Shown: in pieces, positions 15,428 to 28,100 of the stretch
Layout of the letters: each line of letters begins with the position of its first letter
Numbering within the stretch: the stretch's first letter is position 1
Assembly (NCBI GenBank): GCA_002104945.1
Contig: MCFH01000008.1
Location: forward strand, 62,001 to 126,000
Source of the DNA: Piromyces finnis
Lineage: Eukaryota; Neocallimastigomycota; Neocallimastigomycetes; Neocallimastigales; Neocallimastigaceae
Direction: 5' to 3'
DNA: 64,000 nt
Notes under the pieces: generated by a model
Told to the model about the DNA's origin: nothing
The model's input: only the letters and a program-made list of their open reading frames with translations
Databases searched by the model: none
Position numbers and translations under genes: made by a program

Positions 15428-17509
15428 TTTAATATCTAAAAAATATATAATATTAATAATACGACAAAAAATTATAATTTTTTATTAAAAGAATACCCTC
15501 TTTTTAAATTTTAAATTAAATTTATTTTAATGATAATATTATTCTTTATATATATAAAATTAAATTTATAACATTTGATAAGTTTGTTTTATTTAAATAG
15601 ACTTGAATAGCATAATTATTTAATTGTATTAAATTAGGATGGTTTATTGAATAATAAAAGTTAAAATCTTTAATACTATAATTCTTAATTTATTATATAA
15701 AATATCTCTCTTTTTTTATTAATCTATTATTAATATATATATTGCTTATTCCTTTAATTGCTTTATAATATTTTTTTTTAATTTTTATGAGGATTTATTT
15801 TCAATATTCCTATATATATAGCTAATTTGAAAATAATTTATCTCTAACATTTTTATTATTTTAATAAATGTATTCATTAATTGAATGAAATTTGTATCCT
15901 TTGATATTCTTTTTTTTTCTTTTCTTTTTTTTTTCTTTATAATACCTTTTTAAAAATAAATTGACTTTACTTTTATTTCTATATATTTATTTTTAATAAT
16001 GAAAAAATATTAATGTCGTTTGTGATGTGATAGTAAAAATGAAATAATTAAAAAGTTTATTAGGAAAAAATAAAAAAAAAAAAAAGGTATATTTAATACT
16101 ATTTATATAAAAAGTAAAAATATATTATTATATAATGAATAAATGAATAATTAATAATAAAAATTACGACAATGAAAAAAAAAATTCTTCATCCTAAAAT
16201 TTTAAAATTATTTTATGACACAATTAAATTCAAAATTTTCGAAATTTATATTTATTTATATTATAATATATTGAGTCTTTATATTATTTTAATTATATTT
16301 TAATTAATAAATAGATTATAATTATATATTAATTATTCCACACTTTTTGTGATACATTTCCTTAAAAATAAATGAATAAATAAATATTTAAATAAATATA
16401 TAATTAATTTAATTATATAATTAAATGTATAAATATATTAATATTTAAATAAATAATTAAAAGAAATAGGAGGGTAAAAGACCTTTGACAAAGAAAGTTA
16501 AAAGTGTCAAGAGTAGCATCAATATCTTTTATTCTATTAAATAATAATAGCACTTATTTTGAAATGTATTATCCTTATCCCTTTTTATATAATAAGAATA
16601 AAAATAAAAGATGGATTTATATAAATTATAAAATATTATTTAGTATAATAACAAACTGCTTCAATAATCCAACATTCATATTATATTAATAATCTATATA
16701 AAGTATTGCTTTATGTTTATATCAATATTTATTATTATTATGGTTATCATTAATTCAGTTATATTTATACTGAACTAATAAGCGAAATATTAAAAAAAAA
16801 CCTATTCATTATTATTTTTGGTATCAACTAAACATAAAAGGGCATTTTCATTGTTCAATTTTTTATATCAACCTTGAAATAAACAAAGAGACAAAGGTTT
16901 CATACGATTTAAAATGACAAAATTAGCATTTTTTTATTATTGGTATTTAATAAAAAGAAATTAATTATTAACAACATTATCCATACAAAAAAAAAAAGTT
17001 TTATAATAGTTTTAATAATTATAGTAATAATAGTGGTATAAAAAAAAAATATTAAAAATACACTCATAAACCCATAAAATACTAATATTATTATTATTAT
17101 TATTATTAAAATATTAATAAAAGAATAAAGATTACAAGGTTTTCATATATTCTTTTTCTTTTTCTTTTTTTTTTTGACATTTTATTTTATTATTAAATAA
17201 AATTATTAAGCGTTAAGTATTAAACTTTTTTTATTCAATCTATTTAAGTTTTAGGAAAATATTTTATTATATATAAAAAATAAAATATATATAGGTCTTT
17301 AATTTTTATTTTATTTTATTTTATATTCCATTATCTTTTTAATTGATCATTAATACTTTGTTTTTTTTTTTTTGTATTAATAACTTTTATAAAATATATA
17401 TTTATAATAATTTATAAGCATTATCATTAATTATTATTATCATTATTATTAATAAAAAAAAAAGTAAATCTATCTGTAATTAATTAATAAGAAAAATATT
17501 CAAAAAAAA
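15428..17509. other. Divergent intergenic region, 2.08 kb
   Basis: Separates the SCC3 and DRC5 start codons and should contain both promoters. Very AT-rich, with A/T homopolymers, short AT palindromes (for example around 16400-16430) and an ATT run at 17088-17107. A 61-codon reading at 16504-16689 has no recognisable features and is not called. Confidence 0.6.
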
Positions 17510-19333
17510 ATGGAAAATCCAGAAGTTGCTCAAAATGAAATAGAAACATTAAATAAAGAAACTGAAAATCCAACAAAAGAAAATGAAGAAACTAGCAATG
17601 AATCAAATACTACAAAAAGTGAAGATAAATCTGAAAATGTTAATGCCGAAACATCGGAAAATTCAAATAATGAAAAAACAGAAACTAATACAGAAGGAGT
17701 AGAAGTAGACCCAGAAAAAAATAATACTGAAACTAACATTCAAGAAAATGCTGATGGAACAACAACAGCAGGTGTAACTGCTCCTATTCAACCAAATGTA
17801 TTGACAAAAGAAGAAAAAGTTAATCTTCGTAGAATAATTGCCGAAGATTCCAAGTGGAATTTAGCAACAGTAAAAACATTATCAGAAATTTGTGTCGACT
17901 CTATTGTTGGAAACTTTAATCAAAAGCCTATTCTTAATTCTTTATCTAAAAAATATAAGAATATTGTATTGGATAAAATTTCTACCGATACTCCATTAGA
18001 AATAACGGCTCATTTGATCGAAGATCAAAACTATTGGAAAAGATGTGCTCTAGAAAATTTTAAAAATTGTGATGTTAGTAAACACAGAAATAATTGGAAG
18101 CTATTATACTTTGAGCTTTTAGCTCAAAAAACTATTGAGGAATATGTTCCAAGAGTAGATTTACCAAAAAATGATGATGACAATGATTCAATTATTAGTG
18201 ATGAGGATGCTGCTAGAATAGAAAGTATAGAAAATCTCGATAAAGAAAGTCAAGGTTCTCGATTATTATTAAATGTAAAAAATCAAGAATCAAAGGATTA
18301 TACCGAGGAAGATCAAGAAGAAGATGTTCAAGTATCTGCCATAGAAAACGAAAAAAAATTCCTAAGTAAATTAGAATTAATGTCAGATTATGTTAAATGC
18401 TTAAAAATAGAACAATTAAATATCACAGAAGGTTTAGAATTAAAAAAAACGGATCCATTGCCAGATCATACTAATGTTAAAGATATATTAAGTAAATTGA
18501 AAAATGTTGAAGAATTAAGTTTATATTATGGTGTAAAAAATTGTGGATTATCCTTTGAATGGAAATATTATGGTATGACTATTAATGATTGTATTAACCT
18601 TCATGATGCCTTAAAAAATAATAATACACTTCAATCTTTAACTATAAATTCAAGTCAAATCGATGATAATAGAATGAGATTACTTTGTAAAGTATTACTA
18701 TCAAATAGAGTATTAAATAATTTAGATCTTTCCCATAACTCTATTTCAGAAGAAGGTGCTTTAGCCCTATCTAAAGTACTATCAAAAAGTACTGTAAATA
18801 TTAATTATTTATCTTTATTTAATAATAATATAAATGCTAAGGGTGCCAATTATCTTGGAAAAGCTCTCTGCAATAATAATAAACTTAAAACACTTATTTT
18901 AGGTTTAAATCCTATTACAGAGGAAGGTGGTATAGATATACTAAAAGGAATTTACAACAACCAATCTTTAAATTATATTGATATATCTTCTTGTCAATTG
19001 AAAAATACTGTTATTCCAGTATTATGTAAATTAATAAAAAAAAATTCACCAATTTTACAAACAATCATAATCAATTCTAATAATTTAGGAATTTCAAAGG
19101 TACAAAAGAATTTATTCCTAAAAGATTCCGATAATATAGATATTATACCACAATCTTCTGAAGAAAGTACTAATATGGATGTATTTGGAAAGGCATTATT
19201 TGAAGCAACTAGTATGAATAAATACCTTACAAAATTCGACTTAAGATCAACTGATTTATCGGTGGAATATACTGTAGCTATTGATGAAATTATAAAAGAA
19301 AATCATTCATTAGTTGGCCTAAAAAATTTTTAA
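17510..19333 (+). CDS. DRC5: Dynein regulatory complex subunit 5 (DRC5 / TCTE1)
   Basis: Intronless gene of 607 residues. DRC5 is a leucine-rich-repeat subunit of the nexin-dynein regulatory complex, which links outer-doublet microtubules and controls flagellar bending. Residues 1-100 are an acidic Asn/Glu/Thr-rich tail. Residues ~105-205 hold the TCTE1-type module (SEICVDSIVGNF, LSKKYKNIVLDKISTDTPLE, NYWKRCALENFKNCDVSKHR, NNWKLLYFE), whose order and W/C spacing match the family. Residues ~290-600 contain LRRs of the RNase-inhibitor type (LNNLDLSHNSISEEGALALS, KTLILGLNPITEEGG, NYIDISSCQL). The ATG is the first after in-frame stops and is preceded by an A-rich leader. It is followed in tandem by CFAP58, 826 bp downstream. 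A cytosolic LRR protein is the alternative, but the YWKRC/CDVS block makes DRC5 strongly preferred. Confidence 0.87.
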   Translation: MENPEVAQNEIETLNKETENPTKENEETSNESNTTKSEDKSENVNAETSENSNNEKTETNTEGVEVDPEKNNTETNIQENADGTTTAGVTAPIQPNVLTKEEKVNLRRIIAEDSKWNLATVKTLSEICVDSIVGNFNQKPILNSLSKKYKNIVLDKISTDTPLEITAHLIEDQNYWKRCALENFKNCDVSKHRNNWKLLYFELLAQKTIEEYVPRVDLPKNDDDNDSIISDEDAARIESIENLDKESQGSRLLLNVKNQESKDYTEEDQEEDVQVSAIENEKKFLSKLELMSDYVKCLKIEQLNITEGLELKKTDPLPDHTNVKDILSKLKNVEELSLYYGVKNCGLSFEWKYYGMTINDCINLHDALKNNNTLQSLTINSSQIDDNRMRLLCKVLLSNRVLNNLDLSHNSISEEGALALSKVLSKSTVNINYLSLFNNNINAKGANYLGKALCNNNKLKTLILGLNPITEEGGIDILKGIYNNQSLNYIDISSCQLKNTVIPVLCKLIKKNSPILQTIIINSNNLGISKVQKNLFLKDSDNIDIIPQSSEESTNMDVFGKALFEATSMNKYLTKFDLRSTDLSVEYTVAIDEIIKENHSLVGLKNF

Positions 19334-20159
19334 TTTTATATTTGTAAATATTTATATAGATTAAAGAAATTTATTTTGATAATCGTAAAAGTATATATAT
19401 ATCATAAAATAACAATAAGGTTTATAAAAAAAACATATATTTAAATGTATAATAAATAATATTTTTATAATTAAATAAAAATATAAATTTATATTTCATC
19501 TCTTTTATTTTTCTATAATATGAACCGTTTCTATTTACATTCTTTTATTTAAAAAGCATTTAAAAGCATTTACATTAATTTTGCATCATTATTAATTATA
19601 ACTAATTAATAAAAATAGTATAGAAACTGCTTTTTATAATAGTAATTGTATTACTGAATGATAAATCTTTCACTTCACTACTAATTCATAGATAATAATA
19701 TTAATAAATAGGATTAGAGTTTTTAAGAAAAAAAATTTTTTTTATGAAAAGTAAACATATTACTTAAAAATATAAGAAAATAAAGTTTTTAAAATTAATT
19801 AAACAAAAATGAAATTTTTACTTTTGCTTTGAAAAGTATGTAAAAAAATAAAAAAAAAAAAAAGAAAAATAAAAAAGAATTGGTAAAAGTAGTTATAAAT
19901 AATTAAAAAAAGAATCTTTTCCTATAAATAAATTTGACAAAACAATAATAAATCCTTTTATAATAATAAGAAATATTAATATTAATTCAAAAAAATATTA
20001 TAATATGTTCATATTATAATAACATTCCAAAAAAAAAAAAAAAAAAAAACAAAGATAATTATATATATATAATATTTTACAGTCTATTACAATATTATTA
20101 TATATTGAATAATATTTAAAACAATTTAATTCAATAATAATATTATAAAATTTATAACT
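19334..20159. other. Tandem spacer between DRC5 and CFAP58
   Basis: 826 bp holding the DRC5 3' end and the CFAP58 promoter. A/T tracts only (A-runs at 19851-19863 and 20031-20049). I see no gene or clear motif. Confidence 0.6.
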
Positions 20160-23100
20160 ATGGACGGTGAAGTAAATGATTTTTTAGTTGAAGATGGAAA
20201 TGAAAATGAAAAAAAAAAAGAAAATATAAATGAAACAGAAAATAATAATGTTAATGAAAATATAAATGAAAATGAAACAGGCAATAATAATAAAGAAAAT
20301 TTTGAAAGTGAAAATAACCCCGAGGAAGTAAACCTATTAAGTAATAAAGAAAATAAAAATATTTCATTATCAGTCCATTTTGAAAGCGATGAAACAGAAA
20401 ATAATAACGAAAATGAAAATAAAATTGAACCAAAAAGTGTTTCAAATTCAGTTGGATCTCTAAAAGGAATTTTAAAAAAATCGAATAACAATTTAAATAA
20501 TTTATCATCATCAATGAATGGTGTAAATCAACAAAATTCTAAATCAAAAAATGATGAAATTAATGAACCCAGTGAAAAAAGTAACTTAAAACTATATGAA
20601 TCCATTTCTTCTTTAAAAGATAATACTTCGACTCTATATAACAACCAATTTAATGAAAATGGTTAAATTCAATAATATATATATATTATGTTTTATAATG
20701 CTTTATATCATTTATTCATTGTATTGAATACTAATAAATCAAATTAATAATATTTTTTTATTATTTTTAATTATATCATTTAAAAGAACGAGAGTTAATT
20801 GAAAGGTTTGATAGTAGTCAAAATATTAATTCATATCTTGATTCAATAAAAAATGGTAATAATAATGAAGAGTTGAAAGAAATTGAGAATGAAATTCAAA
20901 GAAATTACAAGGAAGAAGATGAAAAAGTGATACATAACAAAACAGAAGCTATTATTGCAAAAGTTGTTGAAGGTACAGAAAGTATTGATGAGAGTGAACA
21001 AAATCGACTTGATGAAGTAATTAAATCAACAATTAATGATATTAGTAATAATCAAGATGAAACCGATTCAAGCAAAGAAAATGTAGAAAAACTGAAATTA
21101 GCATATTCAAAATTATATAAAATTTTATCGCATTCAAGAAATAATGAACTTTATTTAATGAAAAGATGTCATGAATTAACTACTGATATTGTTGCTAATG
21201 CTTCTAAAGTTCAAAGTGCTATTCAAATGACTTATGAAAGTAGAAAATCTGCTATTTTAATGAAAACAGAATTAGAAAAGGCCTGGAAATTATTAGAAAT
21301 AAGTAATCAAAATGAAGCAATTGCTCAGGATGCTTTATTACAAATCAAAAGTGATTATACTCTTGTTAGAAGATTAGCTGTTGAAGCTGGTGTACCGACA
21401 GAATCTTTTATTAATGAAGGTGAAAATGATGATAAAAAACTTGATAGTAATTTAGATTCGGTATTAAAAGAAAAGTATGAAGTGGAACGTAAACTAAATA
21501 ATAGTAATAATAAGATTTTAGAATTTGAAAATACTCAAAGAGAATTAAAAAAGAAAATAGAACAATTAATGTGTACTATTGATGAGCAAAGAAGTTCAAT
21601 GATGGATATGAAAGAACAATATATTACTCTCCAATCAAAGTATAATAGACTTGAAAGAAATCGTGATGATGATCGCCAAAAACTTGATGATTTTCAAAAG
21701 GTGGTTGAAAAAAAAGATAAAGAGATCGATGATGTTCAAAAAGAAATAGAAACTTACAAAGAAAAAGAAAAAGATTACGAACAAAGATTAAAAGATGAAA
21801 TATATGCTCGTGATTTAACGGATAAAGAAAAAGATGAAATCCAACAATCGCTTAATAATGCTAATCAAGAAATCGAAGAACATGTCATTACTTACACTAA
21901 AATTACTACTGAAAAACAAAACTTAAAAAATGAATTAAAAAATATTGAAGAAGAATATCAAAAAGTAAAGGAGGATAATAAGAATTTAAATAAATCAAAA
22001 GAAACCTTGCAAAGAAAATATAAACAAAGTGAAGAAACTAAATTAGAATCAGAAAATCAAGTTGCAATATTAAAAGTAAGAATGAAATTTTTATTTTAAT
22101 TATGTATTTTTAAATTAAGTAAAAAATGATACTTTTGTTACATGTATCATTTTATATTATTATTAAATTAAATATATATTAATATATATATATTAGACTG
22201 TTAATGGAAATGTTCTACATGAGAGTGAAAACTTGAAAAAAGAAATTGCTTCTCTTAAAAAGAAAAATGAAGATTTACTTAGAGAAAGAGATTTAATTAA
22301 TAAAAGTTACATTAAATCTTTAAAGACAATTCAAAGACAATCAAACTTAATAAAATTGGGTGAACAAACAAAAAAAAATCTTGAATTTGAAATTATCAAA
22401 TGTCAAGAAGAAGCTGCCAAAATGAGAAAGGTACTTTTTTATCATAATTATATAGATAATAAAAATTATAAAATTTAAAAATTTCTTCTTTAAAATATTA
22501 AATAGTCATTTATTAAAATAATCATTTTTTAAATCATATTGTATTTATTTGAGCATAGATCATTTATTCACTTGAAAAAGAAAGAGATTTAAAAGTAGTT
22601 GAAATCTCTCATATAAAAGAAATAAAAGAAAGTAAAGAAGAAGAATTAAAAATAAATAATTTACAATTAATTGATAGTAATAAAAAAATTATTGAAACTG
22701 AAAAAAAGCTCTGTGAACAACAGGTAAATTTACTATTTAATAAATAAATTATATAACAATAGGATAAAAATAAAACTAATTAATATTTGATAATATAGAA
22801 ATTATATGAATCTGTAAGAGCTGATAGAAACGTTTATTCCAAAAATTTAATTGAAGCTCAAGATGAAGTACAGGACTTAAAACAAAAATATAATATATTA
22901 AGTCATCAATTGGAACAATTAAAAGAAGAAGTTACCATAAAAGACCATGGTAAAATAAAATAGATTAAAATAAAAAAAAAATAATTTAATGTTATTTTAA
23001 ATGAAATACTTAAATCTTTAAATTTTATTTTACAAAAATATAATTATAAAAATAAATAGCTATTGTAACTTCACATTTTGAAGTATCAAGATTAGAAAAA

Positions 23101-23226
23101 GAAAAAGATAATTTAAAATTCCAAATTTCAAGAATTCAACAATTATATGAAAAATCACAAGAAATGGCTCAAAGTCAAGTAATATCATATTTTTCATTAT
23201 ATAAGCTATTAATAAATCTTTTAATT

Positions 23227-23258
<32 letters not shown>

Positions 23259-24542
23259 TAATGTTATGTAAAAAAAAAGATATTAGAGCAAAATCAATTA
23301 AGAAGAATTATTATCGAAGCTGATAAAGAAAAAATGAAACAAAGAAAAGAATTAGAAAACTTAGTGCAACAAAGAGTAATAATAAAGGATAAAGTTATAA
23401 TGATAATAATGATTATTTTTAAATTTATTAAATTAATTATTATTATTACATTATATATTATATATATCATATTATTTAATATCAGGATTTTCTTGATAAC
23501 TTCCAAAAGAAATTAAATGATGAAATTATACTATTGTATGAAAAATTGAAAATTCAATCTTCTGCTCTAAGTAAAGGTGAAATGCAATATCATGATAGAA
23601 TTGAAGATATAAGAGTCCTAAAACTTGAAATTAAAAAACTAAGATCAGAAAAGGCATTATTACAATCTGAAACTCGTAATATTGCCAAATTAAAGGCAGA
23701 AGTTTTCTATTTACAAAAGGAATATCTTCGTGAAACTACAAAAGTTAAAGTATTAGAAGGTAAAGTATAAAATAAATATGACAAAAATATAAATTTGTTT
23801 TATTTAATTAGCTATATTTAATTATTAATACCTATTATAATAAAATAGAGGAACTTGAATCACCAATGAATGTTCATAGATGGAGAAAACTTGCTGCTGC
23901 TGATCCAACATCATTTGAATTAATTACCAAAACACAAACTCTACAAAAAAGATTAATTGCTAAAACTGAAGAAGTAGTTGAAAAAGAATTAGTTTTACAA
24001 CAAACCAAAAAATTATATGAAGAAGTGAAAGAAATGCTTCGTAGAGCTCCAGGTCCAGAGGTTTTAATGAACTTAAGGAAATTTAAAGAAGCTTTAAGAT
24101 ATAAAACAAGAGAAGCAAAATCACTTGCATCAGAATTAAATATGTATCATTCTCAAATTAATGAATATAAACTTGAAATAGAAAGGTTAAATAATGAAAT
24201 ACAAGAATTAAAAAAGAAATTCTATGCTAAAATTCAAAAGTAATATATATTTAAATTTATAGATTTGTTTTTCATTATATTATAAAATCTATTTCTTTAA
24301 AAAGTACTTAAAAAAAAAGAAACTAATATCTATAAAATTTTATGTTTTTATTTAATATTAACAGACTAACAAGAAAGAATAATTCTAATAAAATTATTCC
24401 ATTAGGAATAAATAAAAATTTAGGAAAAATCAAAAGAAGTGGTGGAGGATTTAAATTTAATTTACCAAGCTCTCATCATGATGAAATTGATGAAATATAC
24501 GCCATTGCAGATTCAAATGTTAATAATTTAGTAGCAGTGTAA
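20160..24542 (+). CDS. CFAP58: Cilia- and flagella-associated protein 58 (CFAP58 / CCDC147)
   Basis: Ten exons (20160-20661, 20787-22075, 22197-22430, 22559-22723, 22799-22949, 23060-23178, 23280-23375, 23486-23759, 23849-24239, 24365-24542) join into 1132 residues. The product is almost entirely coiled coil after an Asn/Glu-rich N-terminal tail (~1-220), which makes it longer than the ~870-residue animal protein. Family hallmarks in order: YSKLYKILSHSRNNELYLMK and ELEKAWKLLEISNQ in exon 2; SPMNVHRWRKLAAADP then LQKRLIAKTEEVVEKELVLQ in exon 9; LASELNMYHSQINEYKLEIE just before the end; a short GGGFKF tail in exon 10. CFAP58 is needed for axoneme assembly and intraflagellar cargo in sperm and protists. 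Intron 1 uses a GTTAAA donor. Tandem with DRC5 upstream; convergent with CFAP47, another axonemal gene. Confidence 0.9.
23226..23261 (+). repeat. TTTA tetranucleotide repeat in a CFAP58 intron
   Basis: About nine TTTA units inside intron 6 of CFAP58, shortly before the acceptor at 23279. Confidence 0.9.
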
Positions 24543-25128
24543 AATTTATTAAATGTTAAAATATTACATGAAGTTACTTTTATAATTATATTTTTTTTCT
24601 TTTTTTTTTTAACTTTAACATTTAAAAAAATATTAGTTAATACATATAGTTTGTATATTATATATAGTAATTAAAAAATCTATCATATATACCCTTATTT
24701 TATTTAAAATATACTTAAAGGTGAATTAATATATATATTATTTATAGGTATAGATATATATATATAATATTATCATTTGTTTTTATTTATATATAATAAT
24801 GGTTTATAGTAATGTTTTGAAAATCATAATTATAAAATAACATCGCAATAAAAGAAAAAAGATATTAAAAATATATATATCATAAAATATCATAAAATAT
24901 TTAAATATTTTATTTTTTAATATTTTTTATTAGCTATATCATTTCTTTCTTGTATATTAAAAAAAATAATATTATTAATATTAATAATGATGTAATTGTC
25001 AATAATTTAACTTCTTAAATTATAATTTTACTTTAGAATATTTTGGAATAGTGATGATAATAATAATATTATGAAACTAAATATTGATAAAAAAAATCTA
25101 AAATGTATATATAAATATATAAAAGAAA
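24543..25128. other. Convergent spacer between CFAP58 and CFAP47
   Basis: 586 bp between two stop codons. It holds TA dinucleotide runs and a short duplication of CATAAAATAT (24881-24900). No gene is seen. Confidence 0.6.
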
Positions 25129-28100
25129 CTACTTCTTTAAATTATTTAAATTTATGTTTTTCTTAATGTAATTGATTTTTTTGGTTTTAGAAGATTGGTT
25201 ATTTAAAAATGATGTATTTATTGTATTTATATTATTTCCTTTTCTCGATTTCGATAAATTAATCTTTGGTGGTACTCCTCTTACAAGATATGACCATGAA
25301 ATATCTTTACACTTTTTTTTTTATAATAATAAAAAAATATATTAACATTTATTATAAATTTTTAATTAATATTTTAATTTCAATTATTTTATTACATACC
25401 ACAATACTAAGTTTTCCTGTTAATATCTTTCCATAATATGAAGGTTTATATATAATAATAAATTGATTATCATTTTCACCCCGTTGACTTTCTGGTACTA
25501 ATTGACCATATTCTGGTTGAATTGAAAATTCTGGTGGTGATGTTTCATCAAAGAATGCTCTAAATTTTTTGGTCACCTCAGAATAATTCTTTATACTAAA
25601 TGACACGCAGTTATTTACATTAATAGATCCTTCTATGGTAATAATATCATCAATTGGAGATGGATGTGAAATTACATGTAAATTATATTTCCATCTACCA
25701 CCAGATGTATTTTCTGTTATTATAAGATATAGCTTTTTATTCATTACTTGGGAAGGAGAAAATATTACCTTTTATAAAATTTCACATATATATATATAAA
25801 TATTAATATTAATAATTATAAAATTACTTTTCAAAATATATAAAATTAAAATTACCTTGATTATCATATTTGGAATTCCTTCCTCATTAATTTTTATTTT
25901 TTTTAACGATAACTTCATTGTTTCAATAACAGGATCATATATATTATTGATACTTTCTATGTTTACACTAAATGTTTTTTCTTTATTTTTCAATTTCTTT
26001 TTATCATATATATAATTAATTAATGGAACTTCCAATGTTTTTTCAATTACTTGTTTAGCATTTCCTTCTATTTCAAATGCATTATTCTTAACAGAAGTTT
26101 CAACGACACCCTAAAAAATTTAATATATAATTTTATGTTAATACAATGTTATTATATTTTATATAATGGTTATAAATTTACATACAATTAATGGATATGA
26201 AAAACAAAGACCAAATTCTGTAGTAACATTCAATAATGCATTATATTTCATAATTCCTTTTGGAATAAAGGTATATGGTATTTCTGTACTTCCATTACCA
26301 GAAATATGGAAAGTATTCTTTTTCATTAATAACTAATAAATAAATAAATGATAAAATAATGTTGATTATTATTGTTATTTAAAATATATTTATAAATAGA
26401 AAAAATATAATTTATATTATTAACAATTACTTGAAAGGTATTTGTATCAGAAACTAAATCAACAGTAACATTAGTTGAATATGATAATGGATTATTAAAT
26501 GATAATATAGATGTTGTAATATCGCCTAGGATAGCTGTTATTAATGTCTCATCCATTAATTCTGGTTTTAAACCATGACCTTTCACAAAGTATACAGAAT
26601 TTCCAATAATATTACTTGAAAATGTTATTTTCGAAGAGCTTTCCTGTCCTAGTGAACATGGCCAATAATGAATACCAACTTTTTTCTTTTCATTGGGATT
26701 TAATATCAATGAAGATAAACTGGAATGTCTTGATTTTGAATTTAGATCTTCATATTCTATGATCTGAAATTCTCTTGAATTAGTTGAATGAATATTTACA
26801 TTGACAGTTTGGCTTGTTGGATTAGATATAATTATAGATTGAGCCTAATACACCATTTTAATAGTATATTTATAATTAGAATATATATATTAAAATAACA
26901 ATATATATATTTATATATTTTATTTTTAATTATATAGGTATTTACAGAATTCTTTCCTAATGGACATTCCATTATTGGAAGTTCTATTGTTGGTGATTCC
27001 TTAGCTTCAAAATTCAATATATACCAGAAATCACCAATAAGTTCATTATGGAACATTAAATATCCTGTAGACTTACCAGGAAGAACTATATTAATAAAAA
27101 TAAATTAATTTATTAATACCTTTAACATTACTATATTATTTATATTTTATGTAAAAATAAGTAATGCTTCTATATATTTATTACTTGGTGAATAAACTAA
27201 TTCATATTCATAAACAGAATTTGGTAAAATTGATATACTTTTCTTTCCAGATAAGCAATCACCCTTATACAATATTTTATATTGAACTGTTTTTTCTGTT
27301 TTATTAGTTATGTTTAAAACTAGGGTGACAGCTTTTCTTACATCTGATGATAATAATATTTGACCTTCTGGATCAGGTTTTTCTATATTTAACTTTTATG
27401 AATAAAATTTTTATATTTAATTAAAAATGATATACATTTTAAAAATGTAAAAATGATTCAATTTCTTACTTCAACATTAAACCAAACATAATTAGTCATA
27501 TTTTTATTTGAAAATGTTATAGAATTATTATATATTCCACTTGATTTAGGGTATAATTTAACATCACAATATTTAGTTTCACCAGCTTTTATATATATTG
27601 GATTATTAGAAGAAGCTATTGGTAAATCTGTACTTATGGTGAAATAATCATTTGTATCAGAGTAATTACAAACAGGGAAAGAATAATTTATCTATTTTAT
27701 ATTTAATATTATTATTTATATATTAAAATATAAATATTTTTTATATATTATATAAATAGATTCATAAATAAAATATAATAATAATAATAATAATAATATT
27801 TCACTTACTATTTCTCTTGCTTTTCTGTTTATAATTATATTATCTTCTGCTAATGGTTCAGTACTGATACCTAACAAATCAAACTCATATTTTTGATTAT
27901 TTTGAAGATTTGTTAGTATTAAATTACCTTCTACTCTACATGGAATTTGAGATTTAAATATAATAGGAAAATCTTCTGTAGAATGGGCTTTAACATTAAT
28001 AATTAATGGTGTTGAGAAATTATTTCCTTTTAAATTTGACTAAGATATTTTAAATATATTATAATTTTTTAATTTAAAATTCAATAATAAATTTTATATT

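Noticed and set aside
16504-16689. 61-codon reading in the SCC3-DRC5 spacer
   Set aside because: No motif, AT-driven composition (Asn/Tyr/Ile), no credible start context or neighbour exon.
27100-27184. Read-through of CFAP47 exon ending ...SNKYIEALLIFT
   Set aside because: It runs to a stop. Splicing at GTAATA (27184) joins YSP to ILPGKSTGYLMF, matching the ASH-domain pattern.
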